Of a stretch of DNA of 64,000 bases, positions 1 through 10,583 are shown piece after piece. Under the pieces are notes generated by a model. That model was not told where the DNA came from. It saw nothing but the letters and a program-made list of their open reading frames with translations, and did not search any database. This DNA is from Endozoicomonas montiporae CL-33 (lineage in GTDB: Bacteria > Pseudomonadota > Gammaproteobacteria > Pseudomonadales > Endozoicomonadaceae), in contig NZ_CP013251.1 in NCBI RefSeq assembly GCF_001583435.1, positions 670,001-734,000 of the forward strand, given 5' to 3'. Every line of letters starts with the position of its first letter. Positions within the stretch are counted from its first letter, which is position 1. A program made the translations under genes and the position numbers.

Positions 1-1264
<1,264 letters not shown>

Positions 1265-1429
1265 ATATAACGCCAAAGCGATTTGGTGCCATGCACTAGA
1301 GAGTGTAAAAGCAAGAATAAAGCTTATTTTACTGACAACGTTCCAGACGTTGTTCAGCATTTCCTCCATCCTTGGAGGTCAGATTTTGGATTCCGGAAGC
1401 TAGCTGAACAGCTAACTTCAACCAGTTTT

Positions 1430-1546
1430 GCCTGGTGACCATAGAGCGTTGGAACCACCCGATCCCATCCCGAACTCGGAAGTGAAACGATGCATCGCCG
1501 ATGGTAGTGTGGGGATTCCCCATGTGAGAGTAGGTCATCGCCAGGC
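1430..1546 (+). rRNA. rrf: 5S ribosomal RNA
   Basis: About 117 nt beginning 'gcctggtgacc' and ending 'tcatcgccaggc', so the two ends pair as in 5S rRNA. The conserved 'ccgatcccatcccgaactcgg' block is in the first half. It lies 165 nt after the 23S end, with no tRNA in between, and is followed directly by a terminator, so this is the end of an rRNA operon. Ends are accurate to a few nt. Confidence 0.97.
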
Positions 1547-1555
1547 ACTAATTAG

Positions 1556-1589
1556 AAAAGCCCAGTTGAGAAATCGACTGGGCTTTTTG
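1556..1589 (+). terminator. Rho-independent terminator of the rRNA operon
   Basis: A hairpin with arms AGCCCAGT and ACTGGGCT is preceded by an A run and followed by TTTTTGCTTT, ten bases after the 5S end. This is a classical intrinsic terminator closing the rrn operon. Confidence 0.93.
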
Positions 1590-1724
1590 CTTTATAGATT
1601 AAAAAACCTTTTATTGGGAAACGTTTTGCGGCTCCCAATGTCATTACTCTCTTAAAGCTCTAGATATTGAGAGCTATCCTGAAGGATGAGTATTAAGCTT
1701 GTCCTAATCCACGTGAGAAATATT

Positions 1725-3062
1725 ATGAGCTTTGATTCCCTGGGTCTTTCAGCCCAAATTCTGGAAGCTATAGCCGAGGAAGGCTATGAAACGCCTTCTC
1801 CGATTCAGGCCAAGGCGATTCCAGCTGTGTTGGAAGGCAGGGATGTCATGGCAGCTGCACAAACTGGTACGGGTAAAACCGCAGGTTTTACGCTGCCTAT
1901 TCTGGAGTTGTTAAGCCGTGGAGAGCGTGCTGGTCCCAATCAGGCTCGAGCCTTGATTCTTACTCCTACGAGAGAACTGGCTGCTCAAGTAGGCGACAAT
2001 GTACGTTCTTATAGCCGACATCTGCCATTAAGTTCTACGATTGTTTATGGTGGTGTAAAGATCAATCCGCAGATGATGAGATTGCGCCGTGGTGCAGATG
2101 TGCTGATTGCAACACCCGGACGTTTGCTGGATCTATATAACCAAAATGCTGTCAGGTTCAAACATCTCGAGGTGCTGGTTCTGGATGAAGCTGATCGTAT
2201 GCTTGATATGGGCTTTATTCACGATATTAAGAAGATTTTGAACATCCTGCCTAAGCATCGTCAGAACCTGATGTTTTCTGCAACATTCTCCGATCAGATT
2301 CGCACTCTTGCCAAAAGTCTGGTGAATGATCCGGTTGAAATTTCTGTCAGCCCACGTAATACCACCACTAAGCTCGTAAAACAGTGGGTATGTCCTGTTG
2401 ATAAAAAGCAGAAGCCGGGACTGCTAACCAACCTGATAAAAAAGCATAAGTGGGAACAGGTATTGGTTTTTACTCGCACCAAACATGGGGCTAATCGCCT
2501 GAGCCGTCATCTTGATGGTAAGGGTATTACATCAGCGGCAATCCATGGCAATAAAAGTCAGGGGGCTCGTACACGAGCGCTGACTGAGTTTAAATCTGGA
2601 GAGGTTCGTGTTCTGGTGGCTACAGATATTGCGGCTCGGGGACTGGATATTGATCAACTGCCGCAGGTTGTTAACTTTGACCTGCCTAATGTGGCTGAAG
2701 ACTATGTACACCGTATTGGTCGTACGGGTCGTGCTGGTGCAACGGGTCAGGCGGTGTCTCTGGTCAGTGCAGATGAAGCCGATCAGCTAGTTGACATTGA
2801 GCAACTGATTAAACAGACTCTTGATCGTAAGATCGTTGCGGGCTTTGAGCCGGTTCATGATGTTCCGGAAACCGGGCATGATCCATCCCGTCGTCCAAGA
2901 AAGCAAAAGAAGCCTAAAAAACCGAAAGCAGGACACAAAGACGGTCAGCGTTCAGGCGCAAAAAAAGCGCCTAAAAAGCCAAGAGAAAAAGCTGAACCGA
3001 TGTTGGCTACACCGAGAAAAGCCCCTCGTCGAAGAGTAAAACCTAGAAATAATAACGATTAA
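1725..3062 (+). CDS. rhlE: ATP-dependent RNA helicase RhlE (DEAD-box)
   Basis: A 445-residue DEAD-box RNA helicase, cytoplasmic, of a family linked to ribosome assembly and mRNA turnover. Start at 1725 was chosen because MSFDSLGLS matches the usual RhlE N-terminus; an upstream in-frame ATG at 1686 would add 13 residues. Visible motifs: Q motif near SPIQAKAIP, motif I AQTGTGKT, Ia PTREL, motif II DEAD in [13 protein letters not shown], motif III SAT, then ARGLDI and [10 protein letters not shown] in the second RecA domain. The C-terminal ~60 residues are a Lys/Arg/Pro-rich basic tail, typical of RhlE and probably RNA-binding. It sits just downstream of the rRNA operon. Its stop overlaps the stop of the convergent next gene by 4 nt. 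Confidence 0.95.
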   Translation: MSFDSLGLSAQILEAIAEEGYETPSPIQAKAIPAVLEGRDVMAAAQTGTGKTAGFTLPILELLSRGERAGPNQARALILTPTRELAAQVGDNVRSYSRHLPLSSTIVYGGVKINPQMMRLRRGADVLIATPGRLLDLYNQNAVRFKHLEVLVLDEADRMLDMGFIHDIKKILNILPKHRQNLMFSATFSDQIRTLAKSLVNDPVEISVSPRNTTTKLVKQWVCPVDKKQKPGLLTNLIKKHKWEQVLVFTRTKHGANRLSRHLDGKGITSAAIHGNKSQGARTRALTEFKSGEVRVLVATDIAARGLDIDQLPQVVNFDLPNVAEDYVHRIGRTGRAGATGQAVSLVSADEADQLVDIEQLIKQTLDRKIVAGFEPVHDVPETGHDPSRRPRKQKKPKKPKAGHKDGQRSGAKKAPKKPREKAEPMLATPRKAPRRRVKPRNNND

Positions 3063-3592
3063 TAAACTTTTGCAGCCAGCTTCAGCAGGCTAGAGCTGAT
3101 ATTTAATTCAGCTTGCCTGCTTGCATGAAGGTTGATTGAAAATTTAACGTTATTATTGTCAATGTACAGCCCAATCATTCCGCCTTCTCTGGCAAAGCTA
3201 TCGCCACTGCCGACGGTTAAAATGGGCTGTTTTTTTATTGATTCGAGAATATCAGTAATTTGGCTACCAGATAGATTATCAAGGTTCAGTATCTGGCAAC
3301 GCTCGCTATAGTCTTCATCTAATCCTAAAAGCTTAACCTGTATCTCTCTGCCTTTGCTGATTTGATGGCTGATTGTAGATTTAAGGCTTTTGAAGCTGTA
3401 TTTACTGAAAGTGCAGAGGTTAAGGACTTTTTCTTTGGCGGGCCATGAGACAAACAGCGTCAGCTTGAATGTGATGGCCGCTTTAAGCCTTTGTTCTTCA
3501 ATGGCGACAGAAGGTATTGGCAATGAAAAAAGCCACATTAATAAAATAAACCGCTTCAATAAAGACATAATTTTCATATTTTGACGAAACAC
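3059..3592 (-). CDS. YfiR-family (DUF4154) periplasmic protein
   Basis: A 177-residue exported protein. After a hydrophobic signal segment (about residues 9-30, ending PSVA) come the family hallmarks: an early [15 protein letters not shown] block, the central [21 protein letters not shown] block, and a C-terminal [14 protein letters not shown] block. These match the YfiR/HmsC-like DUF4154 family. In YfiBNR, YfiR is a periplasmic repressor of a diguanylate cyclase; that partner is not seen here. The gene starts 3 nt after the stop of the upstream TonB receptor, so the two are probably one transcript. Annotated start is a GTG; ATGs at 3577 and 3568 are alternatives and give a more canonical signal peptide. 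DUF4154 genes often sit beside TonB receptors; the role of that pairing is unclear. Confidence 0.85.
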   Translation of the reverse strand: MFRQNMKIMSLLKRFILLMWLFSLPIPSVAIEEQRLKAAITFKLTLFVSWPAKEKVLNLCTFSKYSFKSLKSTISHQISKGREIQVKLLGLDEDYSERCQILNLDNLSGSQITDILESIKKQPILTVGSGDSFAREGGMIGLYIDNNNVKFSINLHASRQAELNISSSLLKLAAKVY

Positions 3593-3595
3593 TGG

Positions 3596-5656
3596 TTAAT
3601 ACTGCCAGGTTAATTGGGCATACCAGGAACGCTGAGGTTCTGTAGCGATAAGCCCTGTGAAGTTTTCATCAAACTCTTTTCGTTGCTGGTCAAACAGGTT
3701 TATGCCAACCAGAGACAGCTCTGGCCCTTTGCTCCACTGATAAGCCAGCTTCATATCAAAGGTGGTATAAGAATTGATGTCAGCTGCTTTGTTTTTCCCG
3801 ACATGTCGTAGCCAGAGATTGAGCTGCCAGTTATTAGTAAGGTCTATGAACGATCTGATATTGGCTGACTGATTTGCACTGAGCCCCTCAATAAGTGATT
3901 CGGTATTTTTATCCCCTGTATGACTTCGTGCATCAACCTGCAATAGTGTGATGTCTGCTTTAATGTGCCAGTTTCGGGTTGGCTGCCAGTTGGTGGCTAT
4001 TTCCAGACCGTAGGTTTTGGCGTCAGCACCATTGGTGATAAGAGCAGGAATTAATGCATAGGTAGAAAAGGGTGGATTGTTGCCAGGAATCAGGCAGGCA
4101 TCTGAGGTGAGTGTGCTACCTGAAGGGCAGTTTTGAGTGAATGACAAACTGTGTAAATCATCATATTGGTACACGTAAGAGGAAAGATCGATCGACAATG
4201 CATTGTTCAGTTGCCGACGATAGCCAATATCAAACCCTGTTAACACTTCTGATTTGATCTTCTGGTTTCCTCCAATGAGTAAATAGCTTCCCTGAGGTAG
4301 TCTGGGGTCGCTGATAGGGCCGTTGACGGAATCTCTTTCAGTCACAGCGGGCGTTCTGACGGCTCTTGAAAGAACAGCCCAGGCCGATGACCGGGCATCT
4401 ATAGACCAGAGCAGTCTCGCGTTTGGCTGGAATTCGTAACCTGTGGAAGTATGATGCTCAAGCCTTGCGCTCAAGGTCATCTGCCATTTGGGGGACAGTG
4501 TGATTTCATCCTGAATATAGGCACTGTAGAGCTCTTCTCTTGGACTGGTGTTGTTCACCGTGACGTAATTCATTTTGCTCAGGGTGTACCAGGAGGAGCG
4601 GTACCCCAGTCCCCAGATCAATTCCTGCTGCCCGGACCACTGGAAACGATGCTGGGATTCTATATCAAAAGTGTCCCTTTGCTCTTTGAGGCGATAGTCG
4701 TCATTGTCATAACGATCAAAATAGGTTTTAAGCGAAAATTGCTCATTATTTCCTAGCGTCCTCGTCCAGTGTGCCAGTATGTGCCCCCCCTGCTGATCTC
4801 TGCTTTTGTTCAGAAGGGAAACGGGTTTAACCGGAATGCTGTTGATATCAAGGAGTGTCAAAGGTGAGCGGGTTGTACCATTGTATAGTTCGCTCTGTAC
4901 TTTGATCTCGTTGTTCGAATCCTTTTGCCAGTCCACGCGAAAGCCAGCCCGGTCTATTTTCCAGTCATCAAAGGCTTCGTTGCCTTGCTGGTCTGCCAAC
5001 CCGTCTTTATGGAATGTCTTGTAATACGCTCTGTAGTAAGCCTTATCTCCTAACTGTCCACCATGGCGAAAACTACCAAAGGCTTTTTCTTGATTACCAG
5101 CCCCAAGCTGCAGGAAGTTGCCCTGTGTCTGGCTGGCTGATTTGGTAATGATATTAATGACACCGTTCATGGCGTTGGCTCCCCACAACGCAGCGCCAGG
5201 TCCTTTGATAACCTCAATCCGGTCAATATCTTGCAGCAGCGTATCCTGAACGTCCCAGTTAACGCCTGAAAAGAGTGGGTTATAGATGGTTCTGCCATCC
5301 ATCATCACCAGAAGCTTATTGGCAAAAATGTAATTAAAGCCCCGGGCACTGATAGACCATGTATTGCTGTTCATCTGGGCAACCTGAAGCCCGGGCACCA
5401 TCCTTAGAGCATCGGGAATGGTGGTGACCCCAGAACGCTGGATATCATCCTGGGTGATGATATAAACGGAGGCAGCCGAGTCCATAAGCCGCTGGCTCTT
5501 TCTTGAAACAGAGGTAACCTTCAGATTCATCACCTCTTCAAGGCTTAATGAAAGCAGTGCTTCATTCGATATTTTCTTTGCGGCAATGGATGGGGCTGAT
5601 AACAAAAGAATGGCGGATGCTAGAAGGGCAGAGATCAGCTCGCGGCGAGGCTTCAT
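3596..5656 (-). CDS. TonB-dependent outer-membrane receptor
   Basis: A 686-residue receptor with a signal peptide (residues ~1-26, ending PSIAA). The TonB plug follows: SLEEVMNLKVTSVSRK, then SAASVYIITQDDI, RMVPGLQVAQ, ISARGFN and IEVIKGPGAALWGANAMNGVINIITK (read in pieces). The rest is a 22-strand-type barrel ending in aromatic WQY, as expected for outer-membrane insertion. The substrate is not readable from sequence; the compact plug resembles small siderophore or cobalamin-type receptors. It is followed 3 nt later by the YfiR-like gene. The promoter should lie in 5657-5750, after the terminator of the upstream GST gene. Confidence 0.9.
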   Translation of the reverse strand: MKPRRELISALLASAILLLSAPSIAAKKISNEALLSLSLEEVMNLKVTSVSRKSQRLMDSAASVYIITQDDIQRSGVTTIPDALRMVPGLQVAQMNSNTWSISARGFNYIFANKLLVMMDGRTIYNPLFSGVNWDVQDTLLQDIDRIEVIKGPGAALWGANAMNGVINIITKSASQTQGNFLQLGAGNQEKAFGSFRHGGQLGDKAYYRAYYKTFHKDGLADQQGNEAFDDWKIDRAGFRVDWQKDSNNEIKVQSELYNGTTRSPLTLLDINSIPVKPVSLLNKSRDQQGGHILAHWTRTLGNNEQFSLKTYFDRYDNDDYRLKEQRDTFDIESQHRFQWSGQQELIWGLGYRSSWYTLSKMNYVTVNNTSPREELYSAYIQDEITLSPKWQMTLSARLEHHTSTGYEFQPNARLLWSIDARSSAWAVLSRAVRTPAVTERDSVNGPISDPRLPQGSYLLIGGNQKIKSEVLTGFDIGYRRQLNNALSIDLSSYVYQYDDLHSLSFTQNCPSGSTLTSDACLIPGNNPPFSTYALIPALITNGADAKTYGLEIATNWQPTRNWHIKADITLLQVDARSHTGDKNTESLIEGLSANQSANIRSFIDLTNNWQLNLWLRHVGKNKAADINSYTTFDMKLAYQWSKGPELSLVGINLFDQQRKEFDENFTGLIATEPQRSWYAQLTWQY

Positions 5657-5750
5657 AATTCCAGTCCCTGGATAATATGATGAGTCTCCTTTAACCGCTG
5701 AATAATGGAGCGTTAAATACAGCTTACCAATCTATAAAGTTTTGTATAAA

Positions 5751-5784
5751 TAAAAAGCACTGGCAAGTGCTGTAATTTTTTTCT
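5751..5784. terminator. Bidirectional intrinsic terminator
   Basis: Arms AGCACT and AGTGCT (5756-5761, 5766-5771) around loop GGCA. A T run lies on both sides: TTTTTA on the minus strand and TAATTTTTTTC on the plus strand. It lies 88 bp beyond the GST stop and so probably ends that leftward transcript before the TonB receptor promoter. Confidence 0.75.
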
Positions 5785-5858
5785 TTTGTCAGGTAGACAC
5801 TCGGTAAAGCCCCGCCCTGAATTGAACAGGAGGAGGCTTTGATTTGATTGCGAAGGTT

Positions 5859-6524
5859 TCAGGCACGCAGGAGGCCAACAATATAAGAATCACTGGCTTT
5901 CAATCGCTGGATGGAGAGTTCGTCAAAGTCATCGACGACAGAATCCCTGACCGAAGGCCGGTTCAGAAGATTATCCGCCCATTGCTTCAGCCCGGGTGTG
6001 CCATCAAGAATCCCTGTCTTAAAGTGTCTGTCCAGAAACACAATGGAGCGGAAAACGGGGGCGAAGGCGGCATCAGCAAGGCTGAACTGATTACCATTGA
6101 AAAATGACTTTCCATCCAGTTGTTCTTCAAGTTGCTGAAGCAGTTGCATCAGGTTTGCGTGCTCTGAGTCATAGGTATCGCTGTCTTTTGCCATCCGAAG
6201 CCGATAGCCGGTCATCAGAATTGTCGAGCCAAACTCAATCCATGCCCGGTTGCGAGCCTTTTCAAGAGGGTCTTCAGGGTGCAGTGACGGAGGGGTTATT
6301 TCATCCAGATATTCATTAATAACAGCCGACTCGAAAAGAATATCCTTGCCGTTGATGCGCAACACCGGCACTTTGCCTGTCGGTGATATTTGCAGGAACC
6401 AGTCTGGCTTGTTTTCCAGATCGATATAGGTGATATCAAAGGGTATGCCTTTTTCCAGCAAAGTGATCACTGAGCGCTGAACAAAGGGGCAGAGTTTGAA
6501 GCTGATCAGTTCAATTTCAGGCAT
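5859..6524 (-). CDS. Glutathione S-transferase family protein
   Basis: A 221-residue cytosolic GST-like protein. Start at 6524 was chosen because a clear ribosome site (GGGAGA) precedes MPEIELISF; the frame stays open further upstream but runs into a palindromic repeat. The N-terminal thioredoxin fold (1-80) carries FKLCPFVQRS with a Cys-Pro at the catalytic position, the cis-Pro segment GKVPVL and the ESAVINEYLDE glutathione-gamma-Glu site. The C-terminal helical domain has FSLADAAFAPVF, the N-capping box region. The CPF active site suggests omega/SspA-like thiol-transferase rather than Tyr/Ser-type chemistry. The substrate is unknown. Monocistronic by context. Confidence 0.88.
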   Translation of the reverse strand: MPEIELISFKLCPFVQRSVITLLEKGIPFDITYIDLENKPDWFLQISPTGKVPVLRINGKDILFESAVINEYLDEITPPSLHPEDPLEKARNRAWIEFGSTILMTGYRLRMAKDSDTYDSEHANLMQLLQQLEEQLDGKSFFNGNQFSLADAAFAPVFRSIVFLDRHFKTGILDGTPGLKQWADNLLNRPSVRDSVVDDFDELSIQRLKASDSYIVGLLRA

Positions 6525-6563
6525 TGTATTCTCCCATTTTTGTCCTGAACTCATTGTGAGGTC

Positions 6564-6728
6564 ATAAGTAACTGACCACACGAAATCATATATTTCTGAC
6601 TCCTTGCTCAAGCACTCTGCTGCGTTGCAACTCTGGTCACATAGCTTGCTATGTTCCCTCCGTTGCGCCTTGCATAGCACTTGATCAATTAGCCATAAAT
6701 ATTCGATTTCAAATGTTCAGCTACTTAA
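6564..6728. repeat. Nested palindromic element, copy 1 (~163 bp)
   Basis: The outer arms, about 6566-6598 and 6692-6726, are imperfect inverted repeats (roughly three quarters of positions match). Nested inside is GCGTTGCAAC versus GTTGCGCC, and at the exact centre is the palindrome ACATAGC-TT-GCTATGT. It shares size, layout and the ATAGC-NN-GCTAT core with the elements at 25212, 47547 and 49222. No coding capacity was recognised. The rest of the long gap up to 7167 is AT-rich. It also holds a short hairpin at 7029-7048 (CGCCCTG/CAGGGCG) in what is probably the 5' leader of the next gene. Confidence 0.75.
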
Positions 6729-7167
6729 AATAAAAAAGCAATGGAAACTTTTAATTAATAACGGTGGGAAGTGTGAATTATTGATTTTAATTAACATCGT
6801 CAAAATGAATAAATTGATTTTAGTTTAAAAAATAAATTTATTAAGCGCTGTATTGTTTTTGATCAAAACTTAATAAGTTAAATATTTTAATGATCTGGCT
6901 CAGGGCAGTTTTTTTAAATTTGAGGCATTATAAATGCATCTAATGAATTTGATGTCTTTTCAGGTCTACAGCAGTCACTTCAAGTGATCTCTCGATAACA
7001 ACAACCATCATCGAATGACGTTTGTTTCCGCCCTGTGTTTTCAGGGCGTTAATGAGGAGCGATTGACTCAATCTGCCACAGTATTGTTGCAGAAACAGGT
7101 CAGTTCTGTGACAGCAAAAAAAGACACGCCCGGTTTTAGTAATTGATACCTTCTGGAAGTCTGAGCC

Positions 7168-8568
7168 ATGCCGCTTAAAAAATTGATACCCATATCACTC
7201 ATATTTCTTGTTCTGTTTTTCTTTCCTCATATGATTTTTCCGGAAGGACTGTTCAGTGTGCTGCAGCAGCGTGTACTGGCCATTTTCCTGCTGGCCACGA
7301 TGATGTGGATAAGCGACGCTGTACCGGCTTTTTCGACATCACTGTTAATCATCATGCTACTGGTGCTGACGACGACCAACAGTGCGCCGTTTCCGCTTCG
7401 TGAAGCACTGGGTGATGATGCACTGCCTTACACATCTATTTTTAACGCGTTTGCATCACCCGTTATTATCCTGTTTCTGGGTGGTTTCTTTATTGCCATG
7501 GCAGCAGCCAAGTACAAGCTTGACCTCAACCTTGCACGGGTTTTGCTGAAGCCATTTGGTACACGTTTTGAAATCGTAATGCTGGGCGTCATGATCATTA
7601 CTGCAGTGTTCTCAATGTTTATGAGTAACACGGCAACCAGCGTAATGATGCTGACCATCATGACGCCACTGCTGGCGAAAATGGACAGTGCCGATCCCGG
7701 CAGTCGTGCTCTGGTTATTTCCATTCCTATCGCGGCTAACCTGGGTGGTATGGGTACGCCTATCGGCACCCCGCCTAATGCGATTGCTTTCCGCTACTTT
7801 GTGGGTGAATACGCTCTGAGCTTTGGTGGCTGGATGGCGTTTGCTGTGCCAATTACAGTGATTCTGATTGCATTCAGCTGGTGGTTACTGCAGAAAATGT
7901 ACCCGTCCAAAAGCAAAGAAATCAACATCACCATCGACTCTCAGTTTGAGACTGGCCTGAAGCCTTTCATTGTTTACGGCACAGTGGTTATGACAGTTCT
8001 GCTGTGGATGTTCTCCAGCTTCCATGGCATCAACGCCTATGCCGTTGCCATCATTCCTGTTGCCGTATTCAGCCTGACCGGTATCGTTGAAAAGAATGAT
8101 CTGAAGAACATCAGCTGGGACGTTCTGTGGTTGCTGGCGGGTGGTATCGCCATCGGTACAGGTCTGGCGACGTCGGGTCTGGCGGAACAGGTCGTTAATC
8201 TGGTGCCGTTCGACAACTACAGTGGTGCCATGATTATTCTGGGTATCAGTATTCTGTGTATGGTAATGGCGACGTTTATGTCTCACACTGCGACCGCTAA
8301 CCTGCTGATGCCGATTGCTGTGTCCATGTCTATTTCTGTCGCCAGTATTGCCGATCTGGGTGGTCTGGTTGTGATGGGTACTGCGGTTGCTCTGGCATCT
8401 TCTCTGGGTATGGGCCTGCCGATCAGTACTCCGCCTAATGCGTTGGCTCATGCTACAGGTCTGGTGGATACCAAAGACTTTATCAAGACGGCACGAATCA
8501 TCAGCCCGGTGGGTGTACTGCTGATTTATGTGGTTCTGATAGCTCTGGCTTCCATCAACTTCTTCTGA
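7168..8568 (+). CDS. DASS/SLC13-family sodium:anion symporter
   Basis: A 466-residue inner-membrane carrier with about 11-12 hydrophobic helices. Two inverted-repeat halves each carry the family hairpin motif. The first is SNTAT at about residues 153-157, followed by PIGTPPNAIAFRY. In the second half the motif is SHTAT, followed by PISTPPNALAHATG. In this family the SNT loops bind Na+ and the carboxylate or sulfate substrate. The S-H-T variant in the second repeat is a departure. The closest relative in the window is the 468-residue protein at 9008. The substrate is not determinable; a di- or tricarboxylate or an inorganic divalent anion is likely. A long AT-rich leader (6729-7167) precedes it, and a hairpin at 8592 follows. 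Confidence 0.9.
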   Translation: MPLKKLIPISLIFLVLFFFPHMIFPEGLFSVLQQRVLAIFLLATMMWISDAVPAFSTSLLIIMLLVLTTTNSAPFPLREALGDDALPYTSIFNAFASPVIILFLGGFFIAMAAAKYKLDLNLARVLLKPFGTRFEIVMLGVMIITAVFSMFMSNTATSVMMLTIMTPLLAKMDSADPGSRALVISIPIAANLGGMGTPIGTPPNAIAFRYFVGEYALSFGGWMAFAVPITVILIAFSWWLLQKMYPSKSKEINITIDSQFETGLKPFIVYGTVVMTVLLWMFSSFHGINAYAVAIIPVAVFSLTGIVEKNDLKNISWDVLWLLAGGIAIGTGLATSGLAEQVVNLVPFDNYSGAMIILGISILCMVMATFMSHTATANLLMPIAVSMSISVASIADLGGLVVMGTAVALASSLGMGLPISTPPNALAHATGLVDTKDFIKTARIISPVGVLLIYVVLIALASINFF

Positions 8569-8591
8569 TTATCAGACGACAAAGACTAAAC

Positions 8592-8625
8592 GACAAAGGT
8601 CAGTAATAGGTTTCTGACCTTTGTC
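8592..8625. terminator. Probable terminator hairpin between convergent genes
   Basis: A perfect 12-bp inverted repeat (GACAAAGGTCAG / CTGACCTTTGTC) with a 10-nt loop follows the 7168 transporter. There is no good T run after either arm, so termination is inferred from position and stem strength. Confidence 0.55.
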
Positions 8626-8664
8626 ACTCCTTTCGCAAGATTCTCAATTTGCTCAAAGGCCAAT

Positions 8665-8943
8665 TCAATCATCACGACGCTCAGACACTATCTCCCCGGT
8701 GACAGCATCTACTTTTAACTCTCGCTTGACGTTGTCTCTGAATGCTTCAATCTCCCAGCGTCCCCGCTCCAGCTCAACGTCGATGATAGGGTGATAACCT
8801 TTCTTTTCGAGCATTTCGATCACTTTGGATAAAGGCTTGGCGTTATCAGGTAAAAGCTTACCGGCAAAGGCCAGAGGGGTTAGCAACACAGAGGCCAGCA
8901 AAACAGCTTTGAGAAGTTTGTTTTGTACACTTTTGTTGTTCAT
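8665..8943 (-). CDS. Small periplasmic PepSY-domain protein
   Basis: A 92-residue exported protein. Start at 8943 follows a strong AGGAG site and gives a signal peptide (residues ~1-25, ending LAFAG). The mature part is a single PepSY-like unit: LSKVIEMLEKKGYHPIIDVELERGRWEIEAFRDN followed by ELKVDAVTGEIVSERRDD (read in two pieces), with the typical 'D..TG.I' ending. PepSY domains are known as protease-inhibitory or sensor modules; no partner kinase is adjacent. It lies 64 bp downstream of the leftward DASS gene and is probably co-transcribed with it. Its ribosome site is buried in a hairpin (see 8952-8996). Confidence 0.85.
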   Translation of the reverse strand: MNNKSVQNKLLKAVLLASVLLTPLAFAGKLLPDNAKPLSKVIEMLEKKGYHPIIDVELERGRWEIEAFRDNVKRELKVDAVTGEIVSERRDD

Positions 8944-8951
8944 GAAGGGGA

Positions 8952-8996
8952 CTCCTGACAGGTAGTTGAGCAAGTGTAGCTTGTTGCTGTCAGGAG
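8952..8996 (-). promoter_or_regulatory. Intercistronic hairpin sequestering the PepSY ribosome site
   Basis: CTCCTGACAG at 8952-8961 pairs perfectly with CTGTCAGGAG at 8987-8996, with an inner CAAG/CTTG stem. The left arm is the complement of the AGGAG ribosome-binding sequence of the PepSY gene (minus strand), so in the RNA the site would be base-paired. There is no following T run. The role, translational attenuation or mRNA end protection, is inferred. Confidence 0.55.
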
Positions 8997-9007
8997 CCTG
9001 TGACGAT

Positions 9008-10414
9008 TTAGAAGTAACCAGCAGAGCCAAGAGCGACCATGCAGGCAAAAATCATCAGCACACCAATACTGCTGACAAATTTACCCATTTTGATGAAGTC
9101 CTTGCTGCCTACCATGCCGGTAGCGTGAGCCAGAGCATTCGGTGGGGTACTGATCGGCAGTGACATACCCATGGAAGCGGACAGTGCCACACAGATCACC
9201 ACGACGCTTAGTCCACCGAAAGCATCCAGCCCGGTCAATACTGTGGCGATGGAAACAGCAATGGGCATCAGCAGGTTGGCCGTTGCGGTGTTGGACATAA
9301 ACGTTGCCATTATCATGGCAACGATGGAGAGCATGAACAGAACCAGTACGATGCCCATAGTATCAAAAGGTATGGTGTGTACCACTGCACTGGCTAATCC
9401 GCTTCTTTCCAGACCGTAACCCAGCGCGATACCACCGGCGATCAGCCAGAGGACGTCCCAGTTAATCTGTTTGATGTCTTCTGTGGAGATAATGCCACAC
9501 AGGGAAAAGACAATAACGGGTAACAAGGCGACGGTGTAGGAATTAATGCCGTGCAGGCTGGAAGTGATCCAGAGAATAATGGTGGCAGCGGTGGTGCCAT
9601 AAACAATCAGGGCATCCCGACTCTGGTCAAATTCGCTGTCGATTTCCAGATGAATGTTGTCAATGCCGGTAGGGTAGACTTTGCGCAGCAACATCCAGCT
9701 AATAAAGATTAGAATGGCTGCCATAGGAATGGCAAACAGCATCCAGTCACCAAAGCCCATAGCGTACTCGCCTGTCAGATAGCGGAAAGCAATCGCATTA
9801 GGCGGTGTGCCAATAGGGGTACCAATACCGCCCACGTTGGCTGCAATGGGCACTGCCATGATCATACCTTTAACACCCAGATCATTGTGATCCATGCTTT
9901 TCAGAAGCGGCGTCAGCAGCGTCAGCATCATGGCTGTAGTGGCCGTGTTACTCATAAACATGGAAAAAATGGCGGTAATACCCATCAGGCCAAGCATTAC
10001 TTTTGAGTAATCAGTACCAATGGGTTGCAGCAGCACCCGAGCCATATTGATGTCGAGTTTGTACTTGGTGGCGGCTATTGCAATAAAAAAACCACCCATA
10101 AACAGTATCACCACCGGTGCTGCAAGGCTGGACATGATACGAGAGTAACTGAGCATAAACTCAGGCTCCAGAGCTTCTTTCAGCATATAGGGTGCGCTGT
10201 CAGAAGTGGCGATACAGAGCAGACCAAGAATCGTTAATGAGGTGGCGTAGGCGGGCACTAATTCCGAGACCCATAACAGGGTAGCCAGTGCAAAAATAGC
10301 CATTACCCTCTGCCCCGCAACGGTTATTCCGCTGATCGGTATCATTTCTACAGGGAGAAAAAACAGAAAGAGGAATAGTACACCGATGACGGCGAGTTTT
10401 ACATTACGATACAT
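9008..10414 (-). CDS. DASS/SLC13-family sodium:anion symporter (paralogue of 7168)
   Basis: A 468-residue inner-membrane carrier, collinear with the protein at 7168 along its whole length. It has both family motifs: SNTATTAMML followed by PIGTPPNAIAFRYL in the first half, and SNTATANLLMP followed by PISTPPNALAHATG in the second. Unlike its paralogue it keeps S-N-T in both. The two genes converge on the PepSY gene, suggesting a local duplication with inversion followed by divergence. Substrate not determinable. The PepSY gene downstream on the same strand is probably in the same transcript. Confidence 0.9.
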   Translation of the reverse strand: MYRNVKLAVIGVLFLFLFFLPVEMIPISGITVAGQRVMAIFALATLLWVSELVPAYATSLTILGLLCIATSDSAPYMLKEALEPEFMLSYSRIMSSLAAPVVILFMGGFFIAIAATKYKLDINMARVLLQPIGTDYSKVMLGLMGITAIFSMFMSNTATTAMMLTLLTPLLKSMDHNDLGVKGMIMAVPIAANVGGIGTPIGTPPNAIAFRYLTGEYAMGFGDWMLFAIPMAAILIFISWMLLRKVYPTGIDNIHLEIDSEFDQSRDALIVYGTTAATIILWITSSLHGINSYTVALLPVIVFSLCGIISTEDIKQINWDVLWLIAGGIALGYGLERSGLASAVVHTIPFDTMGIVLVLFMLSIVAMIMATFMSNTATANLLMPIAVSIATVLTGLDAFGGLSVVVICVALSASMGMSLPISTPPNALAHATGMVGSKDFIKMGKFVSSIGVLMIFACMVALGSAGYF

Positions 10415-10583
10415 AAGGTCTACTAAGGCATTGTTTTTAAAAGGGATGATCTATTATGTTTTTTGTTGGTGTCGGCTGTTTTGGGCTGGATCAATAAAAG
10501 GGTAAATATTGACAGTTTGGTGGTAAGTGCTATCGAAAATGGCTGGTCTATGCTTTCTCTTTCGGCTAGTGGGAGAGAACAAC

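Noticed and set aside
1329..1655. Open frames around the 5S gene
   Set aside because: They overlap 5S rRNA and its terminator and show no ribosome site or protein pattern.
7885..8451. His/Arg/Gln-rich 188-residue frame on the minus strand
   Set aside because: Antisense shadow of the DASS carrier; low-complexity composition follows from its codon use.
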